A stretch of 64,000 bases of DNA from Lachnospiraceae bacterium (GCA_910574805.1 CAJTCV010000014.1:1-64000); one strand, 5' to 3'. Positions 1-10,187 are shown, counted from the stretch's first letter. Numbers and translations are program-made. The notes: generated from the sequence alone by a model not told the origin.

Positions 1-1567
<1,567 letters not shown>

Positions 1568-1663
1568 AGAAGGTTTGGAAGGAATTGGATGGAGAGTAGA
1601 GAAGTGAGAAAGTGAGTATCTTTTTCCACTGTATGTGATTTTGAAGGTATATGCCTTTGATGA

Positions 1664-1735
1664 TCCTCGATAGCTCAATGGTAGAGCACTCGGCTGTTAA
1701 CCGAGTTGTTGTAGGTTCGAGCCCTACTCGGGGAG
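1664..1735 (+). tRNA. tRNA-Asn (GTT)
   Basis: A 72-nt cloverleaf. The acceptor arms TCCTCGA and TCGGGGA pair with one G-U. The anticodon stem CTCGG/CCGAG closes the loop CTGTTAA with anticodon GTT at 1696-1698, and the T-arm carries GGTTCGAGCCC. CCA is not encoded. It lies 19 nt before tRNA-Cys and is probably co-transcribed with the rRNA operon. Confidence 0.95.
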
Positions 1736-1754
1736 TTTTACTATAATTAAATAT

Positions 1755-1826
1755 GGCGCAGTAGCCAAGCGGTAAGGCGTGGGTCTGCAACACCCTGATG
1801 CACCGGTTCAAATCCGGTCTGCGCCT
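1755..1826 (+). tRNA. tRNA-Cys (GCA)
   Basis: A 72-nt cloverleaf with a perfect 7-bp acceptor stem GGCGCAG/CTGCGCC, anticodon GCA at 1787-1789 and T-arm CCGGTTCAAATCCGG. CCA is not encoded. It is the last gene of the rRNA-tRNA unit and is followed directly by an intrinsic terminator. Confidence 0.95.
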
Positions 1827-1835
1827 CTTCGGAGA

Positions 1836-1867
1836 CCTCGAAAAATGTTTATTTTTCGGGGTTTTTC
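1836..1867 (+). terminator. Intrinsic terminator of the rRNA-tRNA operon
   Basis: The 10-bp stem CCTCGAAAAA (1836-1845) pairs with TTTTTCGGGG (1852-1861) around a 6-nt loop and is followed by a T-rich tail. Confidence 0.8.
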
Positions 1868-2025
1868 CTTTGTCCTGATTTATGACTTGACACTTTTAGA
1901 CCTTTGCCTCTGGTCAGTTCTTTCCTCATCAGGATTCCGTTTTTTGAGAGAGCAAGCAGTTCTCCTTCCCTGAATCCTGTATTCAGGGCGAAAACCAGTG
2001 CTGGCCCATAACGGTATGATAGACC
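1849..2025 (-). pseudogene. Tyrosine recombinase (integrase) fragment
   Basis: Reading the minus strand gives 59 codons without a start: an in-frame stop lies immediately upstream (2026-2028) and the frame ends inside the tRNA terminator. The peptide contains YGPALVFALNTGFREGELLAL, which matches the conserved TGxRxGELLxL box around the first catalytic arginine of tyrosine recombinases. The second catalytic box and the catalytic tyrosine are missing. I infer the relic of an element that once integrated next to the tRNA-Cys gene; family membership rests on this single motif. Confidence 0.6.
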
Positions 2026-2048
2026 TTATTGATTGTTGAGAGGCTGTA

Positions 2049-2177
2049 ATTCAGCTGCAGTCATCCAACAGATTCTGGATTCAGGGTTATGCAGACTGTG
2101 TGCAGGCGCTGTATCATATGGGGCTTCTGAAGGAAAATGAAGGATTGAAATGGGCAGAGAAGATGGATGCGCATTAA
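2049..2177 (+). pseudogene. Fragment of an unidentified gene
   Basis: A stop-free stretch without a plausible start ends in TAA at 2175-2177. It encodes a protein-like C-terminus including GYADCVQALYHMGLLKEN. The composition is that of a helical protein tail rather than random sequence. I do not recognise the family. It sits between the integrase relic and the first two-component system, consistent with debris of a mobile element. Confidence 0.3.
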
Positions 2178-2230
2178 GAAAGAGGCTCTAATCTTCTGTG
2201 TGTGATATCATCTGCGCAGCTTTGTCCGCC

Positions 2231-2259
2231 TTGTATTCCTTTATGAAAAGAAATATAAT
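2231..2259 (+). promoter_or_regulatory. Promoter of first two-component system
   Basis: TTGTAT (2231-2236) and TATAAT (2254-2259) are separated by 17 nt, 51 nt upstream of the response-regulator start codon. Confidence 0.55.
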
Positions 2260-2309
2260 AAAGCGAATAGACAGAGCTGTAATAGAAAAAACGAAAGAGG
2301 GTTAATTTC

Positions 2310-2996
2310 ATGGCCAATATTCTGGTTGTTGAAGATGAAAAGAGCATGCAGGAAATTATTGTGGAATATATGCGGCGCGGCGGACATACCTGTTTTACGG
2401 CAGACGATGGAATGGATGCGCTCATGGTATTGAAGAATCATCCCATGGATCTGATGATCCTGGATATTATGATGCCCCATCTTGACGGGTTTTCGGTCTG
2501 TAAGATGGCAAGGGAAATGAGTAATCTCCCTATTATTATGCTGACGGCCAAAAGCAATGAGGACGATAAATTAAAAGGCTATGATCTGGGCGCGGATGAT
2601 TATATGACAAAACCTTTCAGTCCAAAGGTGCTGCTGGCAAAAGCAAACGCCTTGCTGCGCCGATCCTCTGTCCTTCCGGCGGATACCATAAACACCGCAA
2701 ACGCTGTTTGCGGGGGAAATATTTCCATTCTTCCGTCTGCCCATAAGGTTTTTCTGGAGGGGCAGGAGATTATCCTGACTTACAAGGAATATGAACTGCT
2801 TTATTTCCTTATGTCAAACCCGGGACAGGTTTTCAGCCGGGAACAACTGTTGAACCGGATATGGGGATATGATTTTGAGGGAACCACCAGAACCGTGGAT
2901 ACGCATATTAAAACCCTCAGGCAAAAACTGGGCGGGGAGGGCAGACATATCGTTACGCTTATCCGATCCGGGTACAAGTTCGAGGTGACAATATGA
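2310..2996 (+). CDS. OmpR/PhoB-family response regulator, cassette 1
   Basis: DNA-binding response regulator of 228 residues. The receiver domain (about 1-115) has the acidic pair E8/D9, phospho-acceptor D52 in LDIMMP, and the conserved lysine in the TKPF box. A C-terminal winged-helix domain (about 130-228) contains EYELLYFL and RTVDTHIKTLRQKL motifs. It probably binds the four 11-bp repeats at 4136-4173 in front of the ABC exporter. Its stop codon overlaps the histidine-kinase start, so the pair is translationally coupled. The ATG is preceded by AGAGGG at good spacing. Confidence 0.93.
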   Translation: MANILVVEDEKSMQEIIVEYMRRGGHTCFTADDGMDALMVLKNHPMDLMILDIMMPHLDGFSVCKMAREMSNLPIIMLTAKSNEDDKLKGYDLGADDYMTKPFSPKVLLAKANALLRRSSVLPADTINTANAVCGGNISILPSAHKVFLEGQEIILTYKEYELLYFLMSNPGQVFSREQLLNRIWGYDFEGTTRTVDTHIKTLRQKLGGEGRHIVTLIRSGYKFEVTI

Positions 2997-4069
2997 AAAT
3001 AAGCGGCCATATGAATTTGTTTACCATTCGGAAAAAAATAGTAATGGCTTCCAAACTGATGGGTGCCATTCTGGTGTTGTCTTATATATTTTCTACCAGA
3101 TTGCCTTTTGGTACAGATGTTTCCCTTATCATCTGGCTTCTGTTTGTTGCTGTCCTGATTTGTGTGATTGATTTATGGATGGCCCGGTTTATTTCAAAGC
3201 CCGTGTCTGAACTGAATGAAGCCGCCGGTCGGATGGCAGATTTAGACTTCTCACATCTTTGTGAGGTGACAGGGCGTGATGAGTTCGGGCAGCTTTCCCA
3301 TAGTCTGAACGTTATGGCTGGAAATCTTCAGAAGGCATTTGAGGAACTGGAGCATGTCAACAGGAAGCTGGAACAGGATGTAGAGCAGAAAAAACGCCTG
3401 CTGGCCGAGCGGAAGGAACTGGTGGACAACCTTTCCCACGAAATGAAAACGCCCCTGGGCGTGATCCGGGCCTATGCCGAAGGACTGCAGGATGAAACAG
3501 ATGAGGGAAAAAGGCAGGATTATTACGAGGTCATCATAGCAGAAACAGAACGTATGGGCAGCCTGATCACGACACTGCTTGACCTGTCTGCGCTGGAAAA
3601 CGGGGCCACGGAGCTTACCCCGGAGCGCTTCGACTTTGTGGAATTTCTGGAAACCGTAGCCGGGCGGCTGCTGATGGACATCCCTGATGCTGATTTTGAG
3701 CTTCAGTATGAGCTGCCGGAGCTGCCTGTTTATGTCCATACAGATAAGGGCAGAATGGAGCAGGTGCTGAACAATCTGATCGTCAATGCAAAGAGAAATG
3801 TCCGGCCGGGCGGCGTATTGAAGCTATCGCTTACAGAACGGGATGGTGTTCTGGATTTTTCTATCTATAATCAGGGATATCCGATTCCACAGGAAAACCT
3901 TTCAAAAATATGGACGAAATTTTACCGTGATAAAAATACCAAATACAGCGGTTCCGGACTGGGGCTTGCGATCGTGGCGCAGATTCTTTCCATGCAGCAT
4001 TTAGTCTATGGCGCAGCAAACCGTCCGGATGGGGTGGAATTCTATATTTCCATTCCTATTATAAAATAA
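2993..4069 (+). CDS. Sensor histidine kinase, cassette 1
   Basis: Membrane kinase of 358 residues, partner of the preceding regulator. Two membrane segments (about 20-35 and 43-62) enclose almost no extracellular loop, so it is an intramembrane-sensing type. A HAMP domain (about 63-115) and a coiled stretch follow, then the H-box with H149 in LSHEMKTPLG, and a HATPase domain with NLIVNAKRN (N-box) and SGSGLGLAIV (G-box). Short-loop kinases of this kind commonly work with antimicrobial-peptide exporters. The ATG overlaps the regulator stop by 4 nt. Confidence 0.93.
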   Translation: MKISGHMNLFTIRKKIVMASKLMGAILVLSYIFSTRLPFGTDVSLIIWLLFVAVLICVIDLWMARFISKPVSELNEAAGRMADLDFSHLCEVTGRDEFGQLSHSLNVMAGNLQKAFEELEHVNRKLEQDVEQKKRLLAERKELVDNLSHEMKTPLGVIRAYAEGLQDETDEGKRQDYYEVIIAETERMGSLITTLLDLSALENGATELTPERFDFVEFLETVAGRLLMDIPDADFELQYELPELPVYVHTDKGRMEQVLNNLIVNAKRNVRPGGVLKLSLTERDGVLDFSIYNQGYPIPQENLSKIWTKFYRDKNTKYSGSGLGLAIVAQILSMQHLVYGAANRPDGVEFYISIPIIK

Positions 4070-4135
4070 AAATCAATTCACACGAAAGGCTTTGGTTGCT
4101 GAAAAGTAATTGAGGCTTTTTATTTTAGAAAAGAT

Positions 4136-4189
4136 TTCACACCAACTTCACACCAATTTCACATGGACTTCAACGCGCTTTTTTATGCT
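4136..4189 (+). promoter_or_regulatory. Exporter promoter 1 with four 11-bp-spaced direct repeats
   Basis: TTCAC-type repeats start at 4136, 4147, 4158 and 4169, exactly 11 bp apart; the first three extend to TTCACACCAA-like units and the fourth is degenerate (TTCAACG). A -10-like TATGCT lies at 4184-4189, so the repeats replace the -35 region. This is the typical layout of an OmpR-family activator site, and the regulator encoded just upstream is the likely ligand. Confidence 0.7.
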
Positions 4190-4239
4190 TACCCCATTAG
4201 AAGGAAAGATATTTTCTTCAAAATAAGGAGGTAACGATT

Positions 4240-4392
4240 ATGTTTTCAGGTTTGGAATGGTACTGGTGGATTGTGATTGTGGCTTTACTCATCGTTTCTA
4301 TCCCGTTCAAGGTAAAGTTTATGAAATGGTGGAGCAAGCGCCAGCAGGAGCAGAAGAAGGGTCAGCATGGAAAGTGGGGGGATGACGAATGA
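4240..4392 (+). CDS. 50-residue single-pass membrane protein
   Basis: A short gene with a strong ribosome binding site (AAGGAGGT, 8 nt before the ATG). The product has an aromatic N-terminus, one membrane helix (about 8-24, WWIVIVALLIV) and a basic, glutamine- and lysine-rich cytoplasmic tail. Its stop overlaps the ABC ATPase start (ATGA), so it is the first gene of the exporter operon directly behind the repeat-bearing promoter. I do not recognise a named family. Its place suggests a small accessory subunit of the exporter or of the sensor kinase. Confidence 0.75.
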   Translation: MFSGLEWYWWIVIVALLIVSIPFKVKFMKWWSKRQQEQKKGQHGKWGDDE

Positions 4393-5237
4393 TTGAGGTC
4401 AGGAACCTGACATTTTCTTACAGCAAAGACAAACAGGCCCTTCATGGTCTCGGCTTTACCGTGGAGGACGGGGAGATTTTCGGCTTTCTGGGGCCGAACG
4501 GCTCCGGAAAGTCTACAACGCAGAAGATACTCACCGGGATTTTGAAGGGGCATGGCGGGAAAGTCTCCCTGTTCGGGCAGGATATTTCCGCTGCCCATAG
4601 GCAGGAGTTTTTCCAGAAGATCGGAGTCCTCTTTGAGTTTCCCTATCTGTATGCCAATTTGAGCGCCGTGGATAATCTGAACTATTTCGCCTCGTTCTAC
4701 CCAAAGGAGCAACGGCGGGATGTGGGGGAGCTGCTTAACACGCTGGAGTTCAAGCCGGACTTTCTGAAAAAGCCGGTGTCCTCCTACTCCAAGGGAATGC
4801 GCCAGAGGGTAAGTATGGCGCGGGCGCTGGTGAGTAACCCCCGGCTGCTGTTCCTGGACGAACCCACCAGCGGCCTTGATCCCTCCGGCGCGGTGCTGTT
4901 CCGGAAAATCATCGAGCAGGAGCGGAAAAAGGGGACGACAATTTTCGTCACCACCCACAATATGGTGGACGCTGACCTCCTGTGCGACCGGGTGGCATTC
5001 ATCTCTAACGGGAACCTGGTGGCTTTGGATACGCCTAAGCGCCTGAAGGAGAAAAGCAGCAATCACCGGGTGGTCATCGACTATCTGTACCAGGGACAGC
5101 GGGAGACGAAAACCATTGAAGCACAGGAGCTGGAGGCAGGCATCCCCTTTGCCCATGATGAGATCCTCAGCATCCACTCCCAGGAACCAACACTGGAGGA
5201 TATGTTCATCCAGTACACAGGAAGGGGGCTGTCCTGA
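4389..5237 (+). CDS. ABC transporter ATP-binding protein, cassette 1
   Basis: Exporter ATPase of 282 residues. Walker A is GPNGSGKST (35-43), the ABC signature YSKGMRQ (133-139), Walker B LLFLDEP (153-159) and the H-loop histidine H190. The C-terminal extension after residue 220 is usual for drug and peptide exporters of the BcrA/fluoroquinolone-exporter type. It is translationally coupled to the upstream microprotein and its stop touches the first permease start, giving a three-gene exporter energised by this subunit. Confidence 0.92.
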   Translation: MIEVRNLTFSYSKDKQALHGLGFTVEDGEIFGFLGPNGSGKSTTQKILTGILKGHGGKVSLFGQDISAAHRQEFFQKIGVLFEFPYLYANLSAVDNLNYFASFYPKEQRRDVGELLNTLEFKPDFLKKPVSSYSKGMRQRVSMARALVSNPRLLFLDEPTSGLDPSGAVLFRKIIEQERKKGTTIFVTTHNMVDADLLCDRVAFISNGNLVALDTPKRLKEKSSNHRVVIDYLYQGQRETKTIEAQELEAGIPFAHDEILSIHSQEPTLEDMFIQYTGRGLS

Positions 5238-6229
5238 TGGGAAAAAGTTTTTGTTCTCTGTTCAAAAAAGACTGCCGGATGCTGGCATCGGGAAAGTTCT
5301 TCCAGATGGCAATCGGTTTTCTGGCTCTCTATACGGCCTATGTGAACCTGGGCTATATCCGCTTCATGCAGATGGAACCCTATCATGTGTACCTGTATGA
5401 CCCGGCGGAAACGCAAGCCTCCAAATCCTCCCTGGTGCAGACCGTTCCGTCCATGGAGGTTATGGATGCCGCCCTGTCCTCCGATGCCAACGGCGTAGGG
5501 CTGGACGCCAGTGCCGGGGATGTGCGGGTGGTGATTTACAAAGGGGCGGAACACATTGACCGCCACCGGGCGGACTATGCCCTGTCCCTGCTGGAGCCTT
5601 CGGAGAGCCTGCCCCCGGAGGTGCTTGGCACAAACACGCCGGAACAGAAAGCCAGGAAAGAGATCACCTGCGAACTGCTGTTTTTTGAACTGGCCGCTGT
5701 AGGCTTTCTGGGGATTGCCGCTGTGCTGTTCAGGGAAAAGGGCATGGGCGTGATCCGTGTCCACGCCATTTGCCCGTTGCAAAAAGATTTGTTCCTGCTG
5801 TCCAAGCTGGCAGTGTTCCTGCTCTCTGATCTGGTCTTTGCGGTACTGCTCACTCTGCTGAACACAGGGATTGCAGATGGGGCGGCGGTGCTGCCTGCCG
5901 TTCTGATTCAGACAGCGATCCTGTCGCTGATGATGGCTCTGGTGGGACTATTCTGCGCCCTGCTGCTGAAGGACTTCCGGCAATTTACACTGGCTTATCT
6001 GGTCATTGCCATTTTTGCTGCAACACCTGTATTTTTGTCCGCCAACACATCGGTCAAGCTTGACTGGATCCATTATCATCCGTTCTATCATGTCTACATG
6101 GGGCTGAAAAACGCCTATTTTGGAACGGCCATTTCGCCAGTTTATTATGCTGGTGCTGTCGGTACGATTGTGCTGCTGTTCCTGGCGGTGCGGCTTGCGT
6201 TTCATCGGGAAATCGGAAAGGAGGGGTAA
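5237..6229 (+). CDS. ABC-2 type exporter permease, cassette 1, subunit A
   Basis: Membrane protein of 330 residues. A first membrane helix (about 21-41) is followed by an extracytoplasmic segment of about 100 residues, then five or so helices in the C-terminal half. It overlaps the ATPase gene by one base. The topology and position are those of fluoroquinolone-exporter-like permeases, but the sequence alone does not show the substrate. Four bases separate it from the next permease, so the two probably form a heterodimer. Confidence 0.85.
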   Translation: MGKSFCSLFKKDCRMLASGKFFQMAIGFLALYTAYVNLGYIRFMQMEPYHVYLYDPAETQASKSSLVQTVPSMEVMDAALSSDANGVGLDASAGDVRVVIYKGAEHIDRHRADYALSLLEPSESLPPEVLGTNTPEQKARKEITCELLFFELAAVGFLGIAAVLFREKGMGVIRVHAICPLQKDLFLLSKLAVFLLSDLVFAVLLTLLNTGIADGAAVLPAVLIQTAILSLMMALVGLFCALLLKDFRQFTLAYLVIAIFAATPVFLSANTSVKLDWIHYHPFYHVYMGLKNAYFGTAISPVYYAGAVGTIVLLFLAVRLAFHREIGKEG

Positions 6230-6232
6230 GGC

Positions 6233-7243
6233 ATGAAAGGATTAAAATATCAAATGAAAAGCGTTCTGCGGGATAAATTCTGCCTGATGACCTTCCTGCT
6301 TCCTATTCTGGTGGCTGTGGCTTTGCATTTCATGGGTTCCATTGATATGTCCAGCCTGGGGGAACTGCACTTTGGAGTGCTGGAAAATGAGCTGTCCCCG
6401 CAGACGGTCACATGGCTTAAGCGGTACGGGCCGGTAACGGCGTGTGGGACACAGGAAGAACTGACCGCCGCCATCAACGAACCGTCCACCAATGTAATCG
6501 GCGTGAGGGCAGACGGTGACAGCCTCAAAACTGCAGTCAGCGGGGACGAGCTGGATATTTTCCGGCAGGCGGCGGCGACTCTGCCCACCCTCTATGAGCG
6601 GCGGGAAGCGGCGGGCCAGGCGGAAATCCAGACATTGGAGCGCCCGGACATCATGGAAAATCTGCAGGGCATCTTTATCCCTGCTGTGTTGATCGTTGCC
6701 ATGTTTATGGGCTGTACGTTCAATGCCATGAACATCATTTCCGAAAAAGAGGATGGTGTGGCCTTTGTCAACGAAATCCTGCCGCAGACGTCTAGCCAGT
6801 ACATTTTACAGAAGGTGGTGGTGGGATTCCTCTTTGGAAGCCTGTCCTCCATAGTGACTGCGTGTATCTGTTTCCGATTGTCCTTGCAGAATTTCGGGCT
6901 GATGCTGGCATTGATCGTGCTGTCATCCTTTGTGGCAGCGTTGATTGGCCTGTTTATCGGAAAGTTTTCCGAGGGCCTGATGATTGGAGTGGTGTATATC
7001 AAGATTGTCATGCTGCTGTTCCTGGCCGTACCTATTGTATGCGCTCTGATTGGGGTAGGCGGACCACTGGCGGTCATCTGTAATATCGTTCCATCCCAGC
7101 CGGCCTTTGAAGGCATCATGGCCCTGTCCGCCGGAAGTATGGGGACAGCGATGAAAGATACTGGTATTCTTGCAGTTCACTGTATCGTATGGTTTGCGCT
7201 GTATGTTTTGGTTTCTACCCGGCGAAAAAAGCAGGCGGTTTGA
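6233..7243 (+). CDS. ABC-2 type exporter permease, cassette 1, subunit B
   Basis: Membrane protein of 336 residues with the same plan as its neighbour: an N-terminal helix (about 15-35), an extracytoplasmic domain to about residue 140, then a membrane core whose EKEDG cytoplasmic loop is typical of ABC-2 permeases. It is preceded by GGAGGGG. It is the last gene of cassette 1 and converges on the terminator shared with cassette 2. Substrate not determinable from sequence. Confidence 0.85.
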   Translation: MKGLKYQMKSVLRDKFCLMTFLLPILVAVALHFMGSIDMSSLGELHFGVLENELSPQTVTWLKRYGPVTACGTQEELTAAINEPSTNVIGVRADGDSLKTAVSGDELDIFRQAAATLPTLYERREAAGQAEIQTLERPDIMENLQGIFIPAVLIVAMFMGCTFNAMNIISEKEDGVAFVNEILPQTSSQYILQKVVVGFLFGSLSSIVTACICFRLSLQNFGLMLALIVLSSFVAALIGLFIGKFSEGLMIGVVYIKIVMLLFLAVPIVCALIGVGGPLAVICNIVPSQPAFEGIMALSAGSMGTAMKDTGILAVHCIVWFALYVLVSTRRKKQAV

Positions 7244-7246
7244 GCA

Positions 7247-7287
7247 ACAAAAAAATCAGCCCAGCGGCGGTTTCGCTGCTGGGCTGA
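7247..7287 (-). terminator. Intrinsic terminator of cassette 2 (minus strand)
   Basis: A near-perfect stem of about 13 bp, TCAGCCCAGCGGC with GCTGCTGGGCTGA (7256-7287), is followed on the minus strand by seven T residues. It ends the YxeA-like gene. On the plus strand the tail is poor, so it may only partly stop transcription from cassette 1. Confidence 0.8.
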
Positions 7288-7302
7288 CAGATTTCCTTGA
7301 AA

Positions 7303-7686
7303 CTACTCGTTTGCCGGGGCTGTATAGTGCGCCTGCACTGCCGGGGGAAGCTCGTCATACTGTACCTCGCTCCAGTCCAGAACGCCCCGAATTGGCATGA
7401 AGGTCAGGCGGATAAAGGCTCCATTCCGCAACTCTCTGGATGTTCCAAAGGTGATCTCTTTTTCGTTCCCGTTTTCATCATAGGACAGCAGCGTATAGGA
7501 ATAGGGAAGATTGCCTTTTAAACTGATCACGCCTCCCTTCGCATCCACCTGCTCTACCTTGCTGTTATCGATTTGAGAATAATACTCGGTGCTGCCGGAG
7601 CCAGAGAGGAACCATGCGCAAAATCCGATCAGGCCAATGAGCAGAACAGCGGCGGCACCTATTGCAATTTTTATTTGTTTCTTCAT
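7303..7686 (-). CDS. YxeA-family exported protein
   Basis: Protein of 127 residues with an N-terminal membrane anchor or signal sequence (about 8-28) and an extracytoplasmic domain beginning STEYYSQID and including the SYTLLSYDENGNEKEI segment typical of YxeA (DUF1093) proteins. Members often sit beside bacitracin- or lantibiotic-responsive exporters, as here, where it is the last gene of the lanFEG-like operon. Function within the family is not established. Fourteen bases separate it from the upstream permease. Confidence 0.8.
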   Translation of the reverse strand: MKKQIKIAIGAAAVLLIGLIGFCAWFLSGSGSTEYYSQIDNSKVEQVDAKGGVISLKGNLPYSYTLLSYDENGNEKEITFGTSRELRNGAFIRLTFMPIRGVLDWSEVQYDELPPAVQAHYTAPANE

Positions 7687-7701
7687 GATGTTTTACACTC
7701 C

Positions 7702-8481
7702 TTACCAACCTTTTTTTGTGATAACCTGTTTGGGTTTCTTCGCTGTCTTTGGGGCCACGCTCTTTTTAGCGGTCACCACGAAAACAGCGGAAACCAGCAG
7801 AGCAACCAATAGACTGAACATACAGATGAACGGATTCCAGTGTACAGCCTCGTCATAGCTGCGGTATCCCACCAGCCCCATGCTTGCGGTCACGGGATAT
7901 AAATTTGCCAAGGTCATGTTCCCCGCCGCGAACATCCCGCCGTAGCCGTAGACAAAGGCCACAACCGCCCCAATCAGATGCCCGTTGGGAATCCGGGCGG
8001 CGACAGCGATAATCGGCAGGACTGCGATATAGAGGAACAGGCAGTTGAACGTGATCTGCAGCCCGGCTTGCAGGATGGCCGGCAGAGTCCCGCCGGGGAA
8101 TCCCAAAAGAAAGGATGCGGACACGGTAAACACGGTGCTGGCAAGTCCCAGAAACATTGAGAGCAGGCTGCAGACAACCAGCTTGCAAAACAGCATAGCG
8201 GGAAAGGACACGGGTATGGTCAGGATGCTTTTCAGTGTGTCATCTGTCCCCTCACGGTTAATAATATATCCGGTGATCAGGGCGATGCACATGGGGAAGA
8301 TCGTGGTGATATTTTCCTTCATCACCTGCTCCACGAAATGGGAGAAGGTCCAGACGGTGCCGTCCAGGGCGGTGGTGGTGAAGACAGTGAGCAGGACGGC
8401 GAGAAGCATCAGCAGCACGCCTGCCCAGATCATGTGATACCGTTTCAGCTTCCAGGCTTCCGTTTTTATCATAATCAGCAT
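7702..8481 (-). CDS. Lantibiotic-protection ABC permease (LanG/MutG-like), cassette 2
   Basis: Permease of 259 residues with six predicted membrane segments. It carries the ABC-2 motif NREGTDDTLKSILTIPVS, shared in form with the cassette 3 permease at 12993-13817 (NREYTDDTLKNVLVVPVS). It is the third gene after ATPase and first permease, in the LanF-E-G order. Start ATG has GAGGAGG 8 nt upstream and lies one base after the previous stop. Confidence 0.88.
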   Translation of the reverse strand: MLIMIKTEAWKLKRYHMIWAGVLLMLLAVLLTVFTTTALDGTVWTFSHFVEQVMKENITTIFPMCIALITGYIINREGTDDTLKSILTIPVSFPAMLFCKLVVCSLLSMFLGLASTVFTVSASFLLGFPGGTLPAILQAGLQITFNCLFLYIAVLPIIAVAARIPNGHLIGAVVAFVYGYGGMFAAGNMTLANLYPVTASMGLVGYRSYDEAVHWNPFICMFSLLVALLVSAVFVVTAKKSVAPKTAKKPKQVITKKGW

Positions 8482-8482
8482 A

Positions 8483-9280
8483 TCAATCGCCTCCTCTCTT
8501 TTTATACAGATAGTCGATCAGAAAGATGGACAGCACAGACATCATGCCCAGAATCAAAACCGTCTGCGTGGTGGTGGGGACCAGGTACTGCAACCGTCCC
8601 ACGCTCTCCCTGACTCCATGGCGGACCATATCCCCGGCGCACCAGATGTTTAAGAGGGGAAGCGGCATCATCCAGCAGAGGAACCTGGGCAGGACCTCAT
8701 AGCAGCCCTCGACGGTCAGGCTCAGCACGCTGTAAAAGACGCACAACAGGATGGAGAAGATATAGGTCTTGCTGAAAAAGACCACCAGCACCACCAGGGG
8801 CAGGGTGCCCGCCGTGATGAAGATCCCCATCTCCACCGCCACCCACAGCTTATAGCCCAGCCCGCCCACCTCGGCGATCAGGCTTCCGCAGAAGATGGTG
8901 ACGGCAGCGGAGGACAAGCTGAAAATCAGCCCGAAGAGGAACAGGACGATGATCTTGGCGAAGATCATCTGGGTACTTGTTACCGGGATGGTCCGCAGAT
9001 TTTTGAAAGTGTCATTGTCCCGCTCCATGAAGAACAGCATGGCGGCGATGACGCCGATGACGCAGGGCAGAAGCAGCTCTACCGCATAGCCTAAGACAAA
9101 CTGGTAAAAGGCGTCAAAAAGTTCGGCCTTTGTGTCGTATCGGTCCATCATGCGGGGGGTCAGCATCATCATGGCCAGCGGAGGAGGAAACAGGAATGCG
9201 GAAAGGATCACAAAGGGAATGAACTTTTTCCGCCTCAGCTTCGCCAGCTCGCAGGAGATCAGTTTAAGCAATTCCCTCAC
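8483..9280 (-). CDS. Lantibiotic-protection ABC permease (LanE/MutE-like), cassette 2
   Basis: Permease of up to 265 residues with six membrane segments and the motif ERDNDTFKNLRTIPVT after the second helix. It overlaps the ATPase end by 17 nt. The start is uncertain: the GTG at 9280 is listed, but the GGAGGTGA ribosome binding site covers it and is better placed for a TTG at 9271, which would shorten the protein by three residues. Cassette 3 has the same arrangement. Confidence 0.87.
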   Translation of the reverse strand: MRELLKLISCELAKLRRKKFIPFVILSAFLFPPPLAMMMLTPRMMDRYDTKAELFDAFYQFVLGYAVELLLPCVIGVIAAMLFFMERDNDTFKNLRTIPVTSTQMIFAKIIVLFLFGLIFSLSSAAVTIFCGSLIAEVGGLGYKLWVAVEMGIFITAGTLPLVVLVVFFSKTYIFSILLCVFYSVLSLTVEGCYEVLPRFLCWMMPLPLLNIWCAGDMVRHGVRESVGRLQYLVPTTTQTVLILGMMSVLSIFLIDYLYKKRGGD

Positions 9281-10187
9281 CTCCAGTCACACGCTTGAAG
9301 TAATCCTCCAAACTTTCCTCTACGGTTGCGATCTCTGACACCTCCAGTCCCTGCTGCACAAAGACGGAAACAATTTTTGCCACGGGAACCCTGGTAGAAT
9401 CCATCCGCAGATTATGGCCGTCCTGCGTACTGAACTGCGTTTCGTGAAAAACGTCCCGTAAAATCTCCGCCGCCCGATTTGTGTCGGAAACCGTGAAACG
9501 GACATACTTGCTGCTCCTGGCCTCCAGGTCCGCGAAGCTCTCCTCCTCCAACAGCACGCCGTGGTCGATGATGCCGATGTCGTCCGCCAGCAGCGCCACT
9601 TCGGATAGAATATGGCTGGAGATCAGAATGGTCTTGCCCCGCTCATCGCACAGTGCCCGGATGAAGGTGCGCACCTCCGCAATGCCGATGGGGTCCAGGC
9701 CGTTGATGGGCTCATCCAGGATCAGCAGCTCCGGGTCATGCATCACCGCCAGGGCAATGGCCAGCCGCTGCTTCATGCCCAGGGAATATTGAGAGAAGAG
9801 CTTTTTGTCCCGGTAGGGCAGGCCCACCAGCTCCAGGGCGCTTTGGATGGCGTTCTGGTTTTTCAGCCCCCGCAGGGCGGCGAAAATGCGCAGGTTTTCC
9901 GTTCCTGTCAGATTGGGATAGAAGCCGGGGGACTCGATCAGGCTGCCGATACGAGGCAGCAGTTTCTTCTCGTTGCCAGACAAGGGCTTTCCCCAGATCG
10001 TCACTTCCCCGGATGTGGGCGGGGTCAGGCCCAGGAGCATCTTCATGGTGGTGGTTTTCCCCGCTCCGTTTCGGCCCAGCAGACCGTAGATGCGGCCCTG
10101 CCGGACATGGATGTTCAGCTTAGCCACGCTCTTCTGCGTCCCGTACTGCTTGGTCAGTTGTTTCGTCTCAATTACTATTTCGCTCAT
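9264..10187 (-). CDS. Lantibiotic-protection ABC ATPase (LanF/MutF/BcrA-like), cassette 2
   Basis: ATPase of 307 residues. Walker A GRNGAGKTT (38-46), signature YSLGMKQ (134-140), Walker B LLILDEP (154-160) and H192 are intact; the Q-loop/E-loop region LIESPGFY carries the glutamate typical of lantibiotic LanF proteins. The start is the ATG at 10187 with AAGGAGG upstream; a 13-residue longer reading has no ribosome binding site. It is a close paralogue of the cassette 3 ATPase, with the same length and long identical blocks. It should drive removal of a lantibiotic or similar peptide. Confidence 0.93.
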   Translation of the reverse strand: MSEIVIETKQLTKQYGTQKSVAKLNIHVRQGRIYGLLGRNGAGKTTTMKMLLGLTPPTSGEVTIWGKPLSGNEKKLLPRIGSLIESPGFYPNLTGTENLRIFAALRGLKNQNAIQSALELVGLPYRDKKLFSQYSLGMKQRLAIALAVMHDPELLILDEPINGLDPIGIAEVRTFIRALCDERGKTILISSHILSEVALLADDIGIIDHGVLLEEESFADLEARSSKYVRFTVSDTNRAAEILRDVFHETQFSTQDGHNLRMDSTRVPVAKIVSVFVQQGLEVSEIATVEESLEDYFKRVTGGEGIA

